This document shows, piece after piece, positions 1 through 6,394 of a stretch of DNA of 8,647 bases. The DNA lies in the NCBI GenBank assembly GCA_028679485.1, contig JAJRBL010000177.1, positions 1-8,647 of the forward strand, read 5' to 3'. A program made the position numbers and the translations under genes. A model generated the notes under the pieces. That model saw only the letters and a program-made list of their open reading frames with translations. It did not search any database and was not told the DNA's origin. Source of the DNA: Methanospirillum sp. GTDB lineage: Archaea > Halobacteriota > Methanomicrobia > Methanomicrobiales > Methanospirillaceae. The first letter of the stretch is position 1; every line of letters starts with the position of its first letter.

Positions 1-154
1 AAAGTGCGATGAAGAGGAGCATGCTTCCCGTAACTACACCTTCTGCCGCCCCCATCAGGATGACGATGGGAGAAATATAGAAGATAGTGACGGGAATCAG
101 AATGAACGATATGATAAGAAGTGTTTTCCGAATCTTCTGTCTTGTCTTACGCAT
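1..154 (-). CDS. NapH-like membrane protein, probable 4Fe-4S protein (5' part only)
   Basis: Only the first 51 codons lie in the window; the gene runs off the left edge. The visible protein starts MRKTRQKIRKTLLIISFILI, a basic N-terminus followed by a hydrophobic segment (about residues 11-35). After a short glycine-rich turn (MGAAEGVVTGS, residues 34-44) a second hydrophobic stretch begins. This resembles the N-terminus of polytopic NapH/NosR-type proteins, in which a Cys-rich 'CGWxCP' loop and ferredoxin motifs follow; none of those cysteines is visible here, so the iron-sulphur role is inferred. In that family the protein passes electrons at the membrane. I chose the ATG at 154 because a GAGGAGAG Shine-Dalgarno lies just upstream. 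An in-frame ATG at 175 lacks one. The gene follows gldA on the same strand after about 215 bases, with its own TATA-like element, so it is probably a separate transcript. Confidence 0.55.
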   Translation of the reverse strand, partial: MRKTRQKIRKTLLIISFILIPVTIFYISPIVILMGAAEGVVTGSMLLFIAL

Positions 155-200
155 GTTTCTCTCCTCGTTTGACATGTTGGTTATCTATGGGTGAACCTGT

Positions 201-209
201 TATATTTCC
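201..209 (-). promoter_or_regulatory. TATA-box candidate for the left-edge membrane protein
   Basis: On the minus strand the sequence reads CCGGAAATATAACA, an A-rich BRE-like stretch joined to a TATA-like core. It lies about 50 bases before the ATG at 154, which predicts transcription starting near 175-180 and a leader of about 25 bases carrying the GAGGAGAG ribosome site. The 155-369 interval also holds a minus-strand T5 run (A5 at 250-254 on the plus strand) that could end the gldA transcript. No gene is seen there. Confidence 0.4.
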
Positions 210-369
210 GGATCCCAAGAGCCGGGGAGAGATGGAAACCTGTTCCTCTAAAAACCGGATACCTGGTTGTGAATTCATGACCGGCCGGGTTTTGTTATCC
301 GGAGGGAACATAAGGCGTCTTTGCATACAAGCCCCCGAAGGATCGCGTATGGTACCTGCAGTTTGGTCA

Positions 370-1473
370 TTATGTACGGGTTTTGTATCTTCTTCCGAGG
401 GTATCTGCCGTCATCATCGCCTCAAAAACCATCTCCGGTGTCACGGTAAACGGCTCGCTGTCCATGAAGTTCCCCGGACCGCATGCGGTTATGGCAACCT
501 TCATGAGTTCTTCCCTGGTCAGTTCTTCTGAACAGAGTCCGTCGAATGAAACCGGCAGTCCCACGCCGGTACAGAACTGCAGTGCCTCTGTTATCTCTGC
601 ATCAGGGCGTTTTTCAAGGACCAACTGGGCAATGGCACCGAAAGCCACCAGTTCGCCGTGGTACATATGGCGGCACTGGGGTAGTATCGTGAGAGCGTTG
701 TATACCGAATGGGCACAGGCAAGCCCATTACTTTCAAATCCGACCCCGCTAAGGTACGTGTTCGCTTCAATGATGTTTTCCAGTTCCCGGGAGTATGCCT
801 TCTTTTCTACAGATTCCCTCGCTTTCAGACCGTCCCTGATAAGGATCTCGTAACAGAGTTTTGCGAGTGCCACTGAAGAATTGGTGTATTTTCCTCCTGC
901 GAAATTGCCGTGGTCTGAGGCGACATTGGCCCTTGCCTCGTAGTACGTAGACAGGGCATCTCCCATGCCGGAGACCAGCAGCCTGACCGGTGCCTGGAGA
1001 ATCACTTCCGTGTCAACCAGGACCAGGTCCGGATTTCTTGGAAGAAGAAGATTCCCGTCGAATACATGTCCCTCCGTATAGACAACTGATATTGCACTTG
1101 TCGGTGAGTCGGTCGATGCAATAGTCGGGATAGTGATGACTGGTGACTTTTCGTAATATGCCACTCCTTTTGCGGTATCCAGCGCTTTCCCTCCTCCTGC
1201 TCCCACCGTTACCGTGCAGTGTTCCCGTCTGTATCTCTCCCGCAGCCGGTCTATCTCTTTACGGGTACATTCACCGCCGAATTTTTCATATACCAGTGTT
1301 ACACCGGAGTCCTTGAAACTCTCTTCAATAATCTGCCTTAAATTATCATATGCAAATCCGCCCATAACAAAGAGAAAAGGTCCATCCATCCAGCCAATAT
1401 GGTCTTTGATCCGGGACAGTTCTCCCGGTCCCTGGATATATTTTGAGGGTGATGCTATTACTCTGGATACCAC
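370..1473 (-). CDS. gldA: Glycerol dehydrogenase (NAD+)
   Basis: A 367-residue iron/zinc-type alcohol dehydrogenase of the GldA branch, full length for the family. It oxidises glycerol to dihydroxyacetone with NAD+ in the cytoplasm, or reduces dihydroxyacetone in reverse. The nucleotide-binding region contains VGAGGGKALDTAK (residues 90-102). The family signature TIASTDSPTSAISVVYT (117-133) follows. Expected metal ligands are present: Asp172 in GMGDALSTYYEA, His255 in CAHSVYNAL and His272 in YHGELVAFG, matching the spacing known from Bacillus GldA. The start is GTG at 1473, preceded by AAGGA about eight bases upstream. The related archaeal enzyme glycerol-1-phosphate dehydrogenase makes the lipid backbone, but the TDSPTS and GFESNGLACAH signatures favour GldA. 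A methanogen might use it for glycerol salvage or redox balance; that is inference. A strong dyad upstream suggests dedicated control. Confidence 0.9.
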   Translation of the reverse strand: MVSRVIASPSKYIQGPGELSRIKDHIGWMDGPFLFVMGGFAYDNLRQIIEESFKDSGVTLVYEKFGGECTRKEIDRLRERYRREHCTVTVGAGGGKALDTAKGVAYYEKSPVITIPTIASTDSPTSAISVVYTEGHVFDGNLLLPRNPDLVLVDTEVILQAPVRLLVSGMGDALSTYYEARANVASDHGNFAGGKYTNSSVALAKLCYEILIRDGLKARESVEKKAYSRELENIIEANTYLSGVGFESNGLACAHSVYNALTILPQCRHMYHGELVAFGAIAQLVLEKRPDAEITEALQFCTGVGLPVSFDGLCSEELTREELMKVAITACGPGNFMDSEPFTVTPEMVFEAMMTADTLGRRYKTRT

Positions 1474-1490
1474 GATAATTCCTTCTTTGG

Positions 1491-1504
1491 TATATAGTAT
1501 AATG
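1491..1504 (-). promoter_or_regulatory. TATA-like element upstream of gldA
   Basis: The minus strand reads CATTATACTATATA, a run with two overlapping TATA-like cores. It is only 18-31 bases from the GTG start at 1473. If it is the true TATA box, transcription would begin near the start codon and the AAGGA ribosome site would fall outside or at the edge of the message. A more upstream box, such as GTTTAAG at about 1538-1544, would instead place the 34-bp dyad inside or downstream of the promoter. I cannot decide between these from sequence alone. Confidence 0.4.
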
Positions 1505-1537
1505 CCAAACTTTCCGGATTTATCCGTAAAGTATGGC
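1504..1537. promoter_or_regulatory. 34-bp near-perfect dyad, probable gldA operator
   Basis: The left arm GCCAAACTTTCCGGAT (1504-1519) and right arm ATCCGTAAAGTATGGC (1522-1537) are reverse complements at 14 of 16 positions, separated by TT. The two-base centre is too tight for a good RNA hairpin loop, so binding by a dimeric DNA-binding protein is more likely. It directly abuts the TATA-like run before gldA. Depending on which TATA box is used, the bound protein would act as an activator upstream of it or as a repressor overlapping the promoter. No regulator gene is visible in the window. Confidence 0.55.
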
Positions 1538-1554
1538 TTAAACTATGTAGCGCA

Positions 1555-1625
1555 TATAGTGTGCAGGCTTTAGAATAACCTTCGTTTCACTTTGATTATT
1601 CTCAAACCTTATGTAGTGCACTATA
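1555..1625. repeat. Imperfect inverted repeat (small mobile-element relic?)
   Basis: Outer arms TATAGTG (1555-1561) and CACTATA (1619-1625) are perfect reverse complements. Inner arms GGCTTTAGAATAA (1566-1578) and TTATTCTCAAACC (1596-1608) match at 11 of 13 positions around a 17-base centre. The arms are offset by a few unpaired bases on the right. A near-direct repeat is overlaid: TATGTAGCGCA at 1544-1554 and TATGTAGTGCA at 1610-1620. The right end coincides with the point where the SecD-like relic begins. This is compatible with a MITE-like insertion or a recombination scar, but also with an ordinary regulatory stem-loop. Confidence 0.4.
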
Positions 1626-2120
1626 CTATTGGCTTCTTGTGAGATAAGCAACCGACTTACCCGATTGAGGGAGGAAGAGGTACCGGATATTGTCATGGAT
1701 AAAATAGTATTACATTTAGCCCATGTTGAATACTCAAGATTGAATTCAGAAACCGCAAAGCAGATTCTCGGGAGTCCTGAAAGATTGGAAGTGAGAATTA
1801 AAACAAATGGCTCATTGTCCGAACCAGTTCTTACCAATGAAGACATATCAGAATTTTCATATCCACCATATAATCTCCCAGACAACTATGGTATCGGAAT
1901 AAAATTTACTGATACAGGACGAAAAAATTTCAGAGTGCGGGAATACAGAGTGGAGCAGCAACTGATCCCTGGCATCATATGGTCTATGTGATCGTCGACG
2001 GAGAAGTCCTCTTTTACGAACTTCTCTCTTCGGAATTCGCTGAAGGCATACATAATAAGCCTATGACTGATATGACCGTACCCGTTGGGGCAAAAGATAA
2101 GGCAATCCTGATACGAAGTA
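1626..2120 (+). pseudogene. SecD-like P1 domain fragment, truncated and frameshifted
   Basis: Two overlapping reading frames together resemble the first extracytoplasmic (P1) domain of archaeal SecD, which assists the Sec translocon in protein export. The first frame, to about 1927, has EISNRLTRLR, then LNSETAKQILGSPERLEVRI and GIGIKFTDTGRKNF; compare SecD 'xTAKxIxGxPGKFEIRI' and 'LSEEGAxKF'. The second frame, from 1928, continues FQSAGIQSGAATDPWHHMVY and VIVDGEVLFYELLSSEFAEG, matching SecD 'AIxxGAxxDPxNHxLIMLLDxExVYSAPLSxxLA'. Adding one base to the A6 run at 1922-1927 would join them. No ATG start exists (the first frame opens only at a TTG near 1629), and the N-terminal helix and the whole C-terminal membrane domain are missing. 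The second frame ends inside the convergent flavodoxin gene. The family match is from memory, without a search. The shift could be a sequencing error, but the truncation would remain. Confidence 0.6.
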
Positions 2121-2594
2121 CTATCTCTCGTGCATCTGCCCTTTCAGGTTCCGGGCAAACTCTTCTGCATGTCTGAAATCTTCAGCATCTGGCCTGCCCT
2201 TGTTCATGCCCCCGATATATTTCAGAAAACTGTTCGTGTTAAATCCTTTGCAACTGAATTCATCAACTATCCGGTAACCTTTTGATTGAAGTTTTTCTCT
2301 GAGCAGCGAATGATCTTTGGCTACTTTGGCTTCTCCGGTCATCGCACTGGTGGAGAAGATGAATGCTTTTCCGCTGGTGACAGGCGGTAGTCTGTCGACA
2401 AACTCAAGCAGGTATTCATGATGTTTTCCCCCGTATATTCCAGAACCAAAACCCGTGAGATCATACCCCGGAAGTTCTTCGGGATTAACCTCCAGGGGCT
2501 TAATTATCTGTGCATCAAGGATTTTTGCAAAGACTTGGGCGATCTTTTCCGTGTTATGATGATGATAAGAACATACAATCAGGAGTGACTTCAT
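2121..2594 (-). CDS. Flavodoxin family protein
   Basis: A 157-residue single-domain protein, the usual size for short-chain flavodoxins, which carry electrons by means of bound FMN in the cytoplasm. A first beta strand (KSLLIVCSY) leads into the phosphate-binding loop, residues 9-16 SYHHHNTE, which departs from the common [ST]xTGNT form by having three histidines and no glycine. A second FMN-contact region is GFGSGIYGGKHHEYL (48-62) and a third is IFSTSAM (79-85). The C-terminal GFNTNSFLKYIGGMNKGRPD (118-137) is typical of a flavodoxin subgroup I recall from methanogens. The start at 2594 is preceded by AGTGA at short spacing, with GGAG further upstream. The gene is divergent from the dacB-like gene and convergent with the SecD-like relic. 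Its redox partner is not evident here. Confidence 0.82.
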   Translation of the reverse strand: MKSLLIVCSYHHHNTEKIAQVFAKILDAQIIKPLEVNPEELPGYDLTGFGSGIYGGKHHEYLLEFVDRLPPVTSGKAFIFSTSAMTGEAKVAKDHSLLREKLQSKGYRIVDEFSCKGFNTNSFLKYIGGMNKGRPDAEDFRHAEEFARNLKGQMHER

Positions 2595-2694
2595 TTATTC
2601 ACTTCTCTCCTTCATTATGGCACCGGATTATGAGAACATTTCCGTTCATGCTTTCGGTAACCAGTCCGGAGGAGATGAATCAGTGGCTGTACCC

Positions 2695-2727
2695 CCGGGA
2701 TTAACCCGGTAAAACCGTGTAAACGGT
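2695..2727. repeat. Two adjacent short inverted repeats in the flavodoxin/dacB divergent region
   Basis: CCGGG-attaa-CCCGG (2695-2709) is followed at once by ACCGT-gtaa-ACGGT (2714-2727), both perfect five-base stems. They lie between the divergent flavodoxin and dacB-like genes, roughly 45 bases upstream of the dacB TATA box, so they could be protein-binding sites or a transcript-end structure. The rest of the 2595-2809 interval shows no gene. Confidence 0.3.
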
Positions 2728-2772
2728 GTGGGCCGGTGGTATTTCCGGCATCTGCCGCATGATATTCTATCT

Positions 2773-2780
2773 CTTTATAT
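2773..2780 (+). promoter_or_regulatory. TATA box of the dacB-like gene
   Basis: CTTTATATG is a clear archaeal TATA-like element centred about 33 bases before the ATG at 2810. Transcription would start near 2800-2805, giving a leader of under ten bases. This supports 2810 as the true start and rules out upstream in-frame starts such as 2726, which would precede the promoter. Confidence 0.5.
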
Positions 2781-2809
2781 GTAATGGGCATAGAGATCTA
2801 GTCGGTATC

Positions 2810-4378
2810 ATGTCTTCAAATCTTCATGGCCGGCTGGTTTCCGGCTTTTTTATGTGTATCCTGCTCTTTATCTGTCTAGTTTGTACCGGGAACGTGGGTG
2901 CTGACCAGGCAACAACCAATCAGTCATTATTTGAAACGCAGCTTCTGGAAATCACCGATGCTCCCCGCTATGCTCATGCAAGCTGGGGAATCATCGTTTA
3001 TGACCCGGAAACCGGCCAGACGTTGTATGACAAAAACGCTGACGAGATGTTCGTCCCGGCCTCCACGACCAAGATCTTCTCATCAGCGTCCGTGCTTGAG
3101 GCACTTGGCCCTGATTACCGTTTCACGACACCGGTTTACGCAACTGCCGCATCAAATGGCAGCGGGATTGATCTCGTCCTCGTGGCAAGTGGTGATCCTA
3201 CCATGGGCGGGAGGACACTCCCCGACGGGACAATAGAGTTCATGAACACCGATCACTGCGAATCAAACGGGTCCCTCACAACAACCGATCCTCTTTCCGG
3301 TCTTGAGGATCTGGCGAGGCAGGTGAAAGCTTCAGGTATCACAACAGTATCTGATGTGATAATTGACGATCGGCTCTTCGGGAACGTGCAACTGGAATAC
3401 ATGGATATCCTCACTCCGATAATCATCAATGACAACAGGATAGATCTCAGCATCACTTCCGGTGCATCAGGATCTGCCCCGTCTATAACCATGCGTCCAG
3501 AGACAGCTGCATTCTCTCTTGTCAATAACGTGACGTACGGCCCTCCGGGAACTGAACTCAATATAATCCCCCTGGAAGGCCCGGAAGGCACCATTGTTGC
3601 CTCCGGTACCATGGCTTCCGATGCCGGGATCGTAAATACAACATTTTCCGTACCGGTGCCGGCTGCTTTCGCCCGGACACTCTTCATCGAGGCTTTGGAA
3701 AGGGAGGGAATTGATGTGAATGTAGATGCAACCGGTGATAATCCCGGATCTAAACTCCCGGCAGCGGAGGATTATGCAGACAGCCGGAAGGTGGCAGAAC
3801 TCATCTCCCCGCCCCTCTCTGAGGATGTGAAACTGACGATGAAGGTCTCCCAGAACCTGCATGCCAACCAGTACATCATGCTGCTTGCCCTTTCAGACAA
3901 CAAGACCGGGTATTATGACGGTATGAAAAAAGAGGGTGATATCCTTCGTTCCCTCGGTCTGAATACATCGGTGATTGCACTCGGTGACGGAGCGGGAGGG
4001 GATCGTGTTGACCGGGTCACCCCGCGGGCTGTGGCAGAACTCCTCACCCTGATCTCGAAAAAGCCTTATGCAGAGACGTATCTGAAGGCCCAGCCTGTCC
4101 TCGGTGTTGATGGCACCCTTGCCAGTCACTGCAAGGCTGGAAATACGGGCTGTGGAAAGGTCTATGCAAAGACCGGTACATCCCCATGGCCTGATACCTT
4201 GAATGAACAGAATTTCCTGCTCTCAAAAGGCCTTGCCGGTTATGTCGATACGAAGAGCGGGAAAAGACTTGTATTTGCTGAATACGTCAACAATGCACCG
4301 TTCTCTGAGAGTATGAATTCAGATATCGCGGGAATAGACCTTGGTAGTATTGCCGGGCTTATTTACGAGTATTACTAA
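2810..4378 (+). CDS. dacB: D-alanyl-D-alanine carboxypeptidase/endopeptidase, PBP4 type (peptidase S13)
   Basis: A 522-residue exported serine peptidase-like protein. A signal peptide covers residues 1 to about 31 (hydrophobic FFMCILLFICLV, likely cleavage after GNVGA). All three penicillin-binding motifs are present: SxxK as Ser85-Thr-Thr-Lys88 in VPASTTKIFSSA, SxN as Ser347-Gln-Asn349, and KTG as Lys454-Thr-Gly456. Family signatures GDGAGGDRVDRVTP (392-405) and GVDGTLASH (432-440) mark it as PBP4/DacB rather than DacA. The long insert between the first two motifs, normal for S13, is present. In bacteria the family trims the terminal D-Ala of murein peptides or cuts their cross-links. This host probably has no murein, so the substrate is unknown. 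The start at 2810 is chosen from the TATA box; no strong ribosome site is seen, suggesting near-leaderless translation. Many NxS/T sequons fit an archaeal surface protein. Confidence 0.88.
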   Translation: MSSNLHGRLVSGFFMCILLFICLVCTGNVGADQATTNQSLFETQLLEITDAPRYAHASWGIIVYDPETGQTLYDKNADEMFVPASTTKIFSSASVLEALGPDYRFTTPVYATAASNGSGIDLVLVASGDPTMGGRTLPDGTIEFMNTDHCESNGSLTTTDPLSGLEDLARQVKASGITTVSDVIIDDRLFGNVQLEYMDILTPIIINDNRIDLSITSGASGSAPSITMRPETAAFSLVNNVTYGPPGTELNIIPLEGPEGTIVASGTMASDAGIVNTTFSVPVPAAFARTLFIEALEREGIDVNVDATGDNPGSKLPAAEDYADSRKVAELISPPLSEDVKLTMKVSQNLHANQYIMLLALSDNKTGYYDGMKKEGDILRSLGLNTSVIALGDGAGGDRVDRVTPRAVAELLTLISKKPYAETYLKAQPVLGVDGTLASHCKAGNTGCGKVYAKTGTSPWPDTLNEQNFLLSKGLAGYVDTKSGKRLVFAEYVNNAPFSESMNSDIAGIDLGSIAGLIYEYY

Positions 4379-4388
4379 ATCCTCAACC

Positions 4389-4394
4389 TTTTTT
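4389..4394 (+). terminator. T-tract after the dacB-like gene
   Basis: A T6 run begins 11 bases after the TAA stop. Archaeal RNA polymerase commonly stops at such oligo-T tracts without a stem. No hairpin precedes it, so confidence is moderate. Confidence 0.4.
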
Positions 4395-4585
4395 GGACGT
4401 ATCTGACCAGTCCTATCGTGCGGAGTTGATGAGACCCATTGTTGTTCTGTCGTGTTATGTGAGAAACCTCACGATCCGGGAGCGGTCGCCCCCGGCAGTT
4501 GCTTTCCGCTTATGTCAGTCCCGAAATCCTTCACAGCGAGACTGATCCATCGATAGGAGGGAACGACGAATTGTCGTGGGATAAC

Positions 4586-4607
4586 CGGGTTGCCGAGAGT
4601 TTTTTTT
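4586..4607 (+). terminator. Stem plus T8 tract
   Basis: A weak CGG/CCG stem, a GAGAG spacer and T8 (4600-4607) form the strongest oligo-T termination signal in the window. It lies about 120 bases upstream of the next gene and 220 bases past the dacB stop. It therefore implies either read-through from dacB ending here or a separate small transcript. Confidence 0.4.
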
Positions 4608-4720
4608 GTCCCTGTCTCCCTCTGAATTTTCCCAAAAGCCAGAAGGTAACTGAAGTTCAGCGAGTATTTCAACACCTTTTTGTCCTCTCACTACATTTCC
4701 ATTAGTAATGGACTGTTCCA

Positions 4721-4727
4721 GGTGATC
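4721..4727 (+). promoter_or_regulatory. Shine-Dalgarno GGTGATC
   Basis: GGTGATC ends two bases before the ATG at 4729 and is an exact complement of the archaeal 16S 3' end (GATCACC). It fixes the start of the transglutaminase-like gene and shows that this organism uses leadered translation for some genes. Confidence 0.6.
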
Positions 4728-4728
4728 T

Positions 4729-6252
4729 ATGAAACAAATTGTATTATCATCAGTAATAATCGCGATTCTGCTTCTTACCGTAATAATTACACCCGGATGT
4801 ACATCTGAACCTGCGGTGACAACGACGGTACCCCCGGGAGATAACCTTCTTGCTGGGGGAGAGAACGAGTTCCAGAATGATAACCTGCATGCTGCAACCC
4901 GGCTCTTTACCTTTGCACAGGCTAACTATACCGCGGCCGGTGACACTGAAGCAGCCCTGAAAGCCAGGGACCGGGTTACGACTTCGCGGATGCTGACACT
5001 CGAATTCCCCTACAACCGCAGTACCGTTGAAGAGGAGGTTGCAAAAGCCTTTCCCGATGCATCGCCCGAAGAGATTGCACGCTGGCTGGATGCAAATATG
5101 ACCGCTACTATCAACAGTGACGGAGAGATCCTGTACTTCTCCGATACGGTCTCAAACATCAGGTACCATAATCTGGTCCTGATGCAGAAGAAGACCGCTG
5201 CAGGGAACCACACCCCGCTGTATGACGAAATCACGCCTTTGACACTTGATCCGCAAAAGACCGGATCTGACCCGTACGGTGAGCCTGTTTCCTGGAAAGG
5301 AGTCGGAGAGTTCTCTCTCTCCCGTGATGTACTTCCTGATAACGGGACTCTGAAACTCTGGATCTCCTTGCCAATTGAGACTGGTTCACAGACTAATGTG
5401 ACCATAGACTCTGTAGAACCAGCCAAATATGTGAAATCCTCGACCGGAACTACTGCTGATCTTGGCCTCGTGTACCTTGAGATCCCCCTTGAAGAGGTGA
5501 ATGACCCATCTGTCAATGTCACTGCCAGGTTCCGGTTTCTCCAGCATGAGCAGCGGTTTGAGATCGATCCTGCAAAGGTGGAACCCTACAATACCAGTGA
5601 TCCCATGTACCTGAAGTACACCACATCAAGCAAAAATATCGTCATTACTCCCGAAATGAAAAAGAAGGCACAGGAGATTATAGGCAACGAAACCAATCCG
5701 TATCTCCAGGCAAAGAAGATATTCTGGTATATCGTGGACACCCTTCCGTATAGTAAAGCTCCTCATACATGGCTTGACGCTTCCAATACTCCTGAGTCCG
5801 TCTATGTCCTTGAGACCGGGATCGGTGATTGCGGATCCCAGAGCATGTACTTTGCTGCCCTTTGCCGTTCGATAGGCATTCCTGCACGGGCAACCGGTGG
5901 CTACCAGATGATCATGGGTAATGCAGGAACCCATTTCTGGGCGGAGTATTACCTGGAAGGGTACGGCTGGATCCCCGTTGACGTAACGGCAGCCGAAGGA
6001 GCAGACTGGTCTTATAATGCAACCCCTGAAGAACGTCACCGGTATAAAGAGTATTTCTTTGGTAGTCTTGATCCGTACCGCTACATCATCCAGAAAGATA
6101 TGGATATTCCGTTTGTCCCTGAAACGAACGACACAACCTCCTCGGAAATATTCTTGCAGGAACCAAAGGGGGTCTGTGATACCTGCACGGTTAGTCCGAA
6201 TTTATTCCTTCCCGAATCTAGTTCCTGGTCAGTTACGATGACGAAGGAATGA
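4729..6252 (+). CDS. Transglutaminase-like lipoprotein
   Basis: A 507-residue exported protein. The N-terminus has a hydrophobic core and a lipobox, TPGC with Cys24, so the mature protein is probably lipid-anchored outside the cell; a Thr-rich linker follows. Residues about 38-85 form two or three helices that look TPR-like. The middle (about 190-280) appears to be a beta-rich domain. The transglutaminase-like core is at about 305-425: Cys368 in GIGDCGSQSMYFAALCRSIG, His402 in THFWAEYYLEGYGW and Asp418 in VPVDVT (sequence IPVDVT) give the complete Cys-His-Asp triad, with the usual GIPAR(A)xxGY between. Such cores act as cysteine proteases, amidases or cross-linking enzymes on peptides. The C-terminus carries a Cys483-Asp-Thr-Cys486 pair. 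It follows dacB on the same strand, but oligo-T tracts lie between them, so it is probably transcribed separately. Its substrate is unknown. Confidence 0.85.
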   Translation: MKQIVLSSVIIAILLLTVIITPGCTSEPAVTTTVPPGDNLLAGGENEFQNDNLHAATRLFTFAQANYTAAGDTEAALKARDRVTTSRMLTLEFPYNRSTVEEEVAKAFPDASPEEIARWLDANMTATINSDGEILYFSDTVSNIRYHNLVLMQKKTAAGNHTPLYDEITPLTLDPQKTGSDPYGEPVSWKGVGEFSLSRDVLPDNGTLKLWISLPIETGSQTNVTIDSVEPAKYVKSSTGTTADLGLVYLEIPLEEVNDPSVNVTARFRFLQHEQRFEIDPAKVEPYNTSDPMYLKYTTSSKNIVITPEMKKKAQEIIGNETNPYLQAKKIFWYIVDTLPYSKAPHTWLDASNTPESVYVLETGIGDCGSQSMYFAALCRSIGIPARATGGYQMIMGNAGTHFWAEYYLEGYGWIPVDVTAAEGADWSYNATPEERHRYKEYFFGSLDPYRYIIQKDMDIPFVPETNDTTSSEIFLQEPKGVCDTCTVSPNLFLPESSSWSVTMTKE

Positions 6253-6258
6253 AATCTG

Positions 6259-6305
6259 CCTCATTTTTGAGGTTCTCTTTGGTACCAGCGTGACAAAGAG
6301 TGTCA
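6259..6305 (+). terminator. Terminator-like stem with overlapping alternative stems
   Basis: Seven bases after the stop, CCTCA-tttt-TGAGG (6259-6272) forms a perfect stem followed by a pyrimidine-rich tract. Next, CTCTTTG (6275-6281) pairs perfectly with CAAAGAG (6294-6300), while TGACA (6291-6295) can instead pair with TGTCA (6301-6305). The last two share bases and exclude each other. A T4 run lies just downstream. The simplest reading is transcript termination; a switch between two folds is possible. Confidence 0.35.
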
Positions 6306-6394
6306 ATTTTGGTCTGGGAAAACTCTGGTGGATCGTATTGAACCCTGCATGTTAATGTCATAACCCTTATCCCCCGGACAATACAACTACTCTC

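Larger units (their letters stand above)
4395..4728. other. Long non-coding interval with several short stems
   Basis: No convincing gene lies here; small open frames on both strands lack family resemblance and start signals. The interval holds a run of stems: GTGAG-aaac-CTCAC (4459-4472), CCGGG/CCCGG with an inner GC stem (4476-4495), ACGAC-gaatt-GTCGT (4563-4577) and CGG-gttg-CCG (4586-4595), the last followed by a T8 run. This could be a small structured RNA of roughly 130-180 bases ending at 4607, or a long leader of the next gene. No clear TATA box was seen for it. The final part (4700-4728) carries the ribosome site of the transglutaminase-like gene. Confidence 0.3.

Noticed and set aside
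121..531. 136-residue plus-strand frame at the left end
   Set aside because: It overlaps the antisense of both the membrane-protein start and the gldA 3' end, has no family resemblance and no ribosome site.
370..1473. Glycerol-1-phosphate dehydrogenase (archaeal lipid synthesis) as the identity of the minus-strand dehydrogenase
   Set aside because: The TIASTDSPTSA, GMGDALSTYYEA and YHGELVAFG stretches follow glycerol dehydrogenase GldA closely; this is not the lipid enzyme.
1538..1885. 115-residue minus-strand frame opposite the SecD-like relic
   Set aside because: No recognisable family, no ribosome site, and the plus strand has SecD-like similarity across both frames, so this is most likely a shadow.
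2726..2809. Upstream in-frame extension of the dacB-like protein from a GTG at 2726
   Set aside because: The TATA box at 2773-2780 lies inside this stretch, and the signal peptide fits a start at 2810. The extra 28 residues show no family resemblance.
4499..4705. Short frames on both strands (68 residues each) in the gap before the transglutaminase-like gene
   Set aside because: No start signals or family resemblance; the plus-strand frame crosses the stem and T8 structures, which fits non-coding DNA better.
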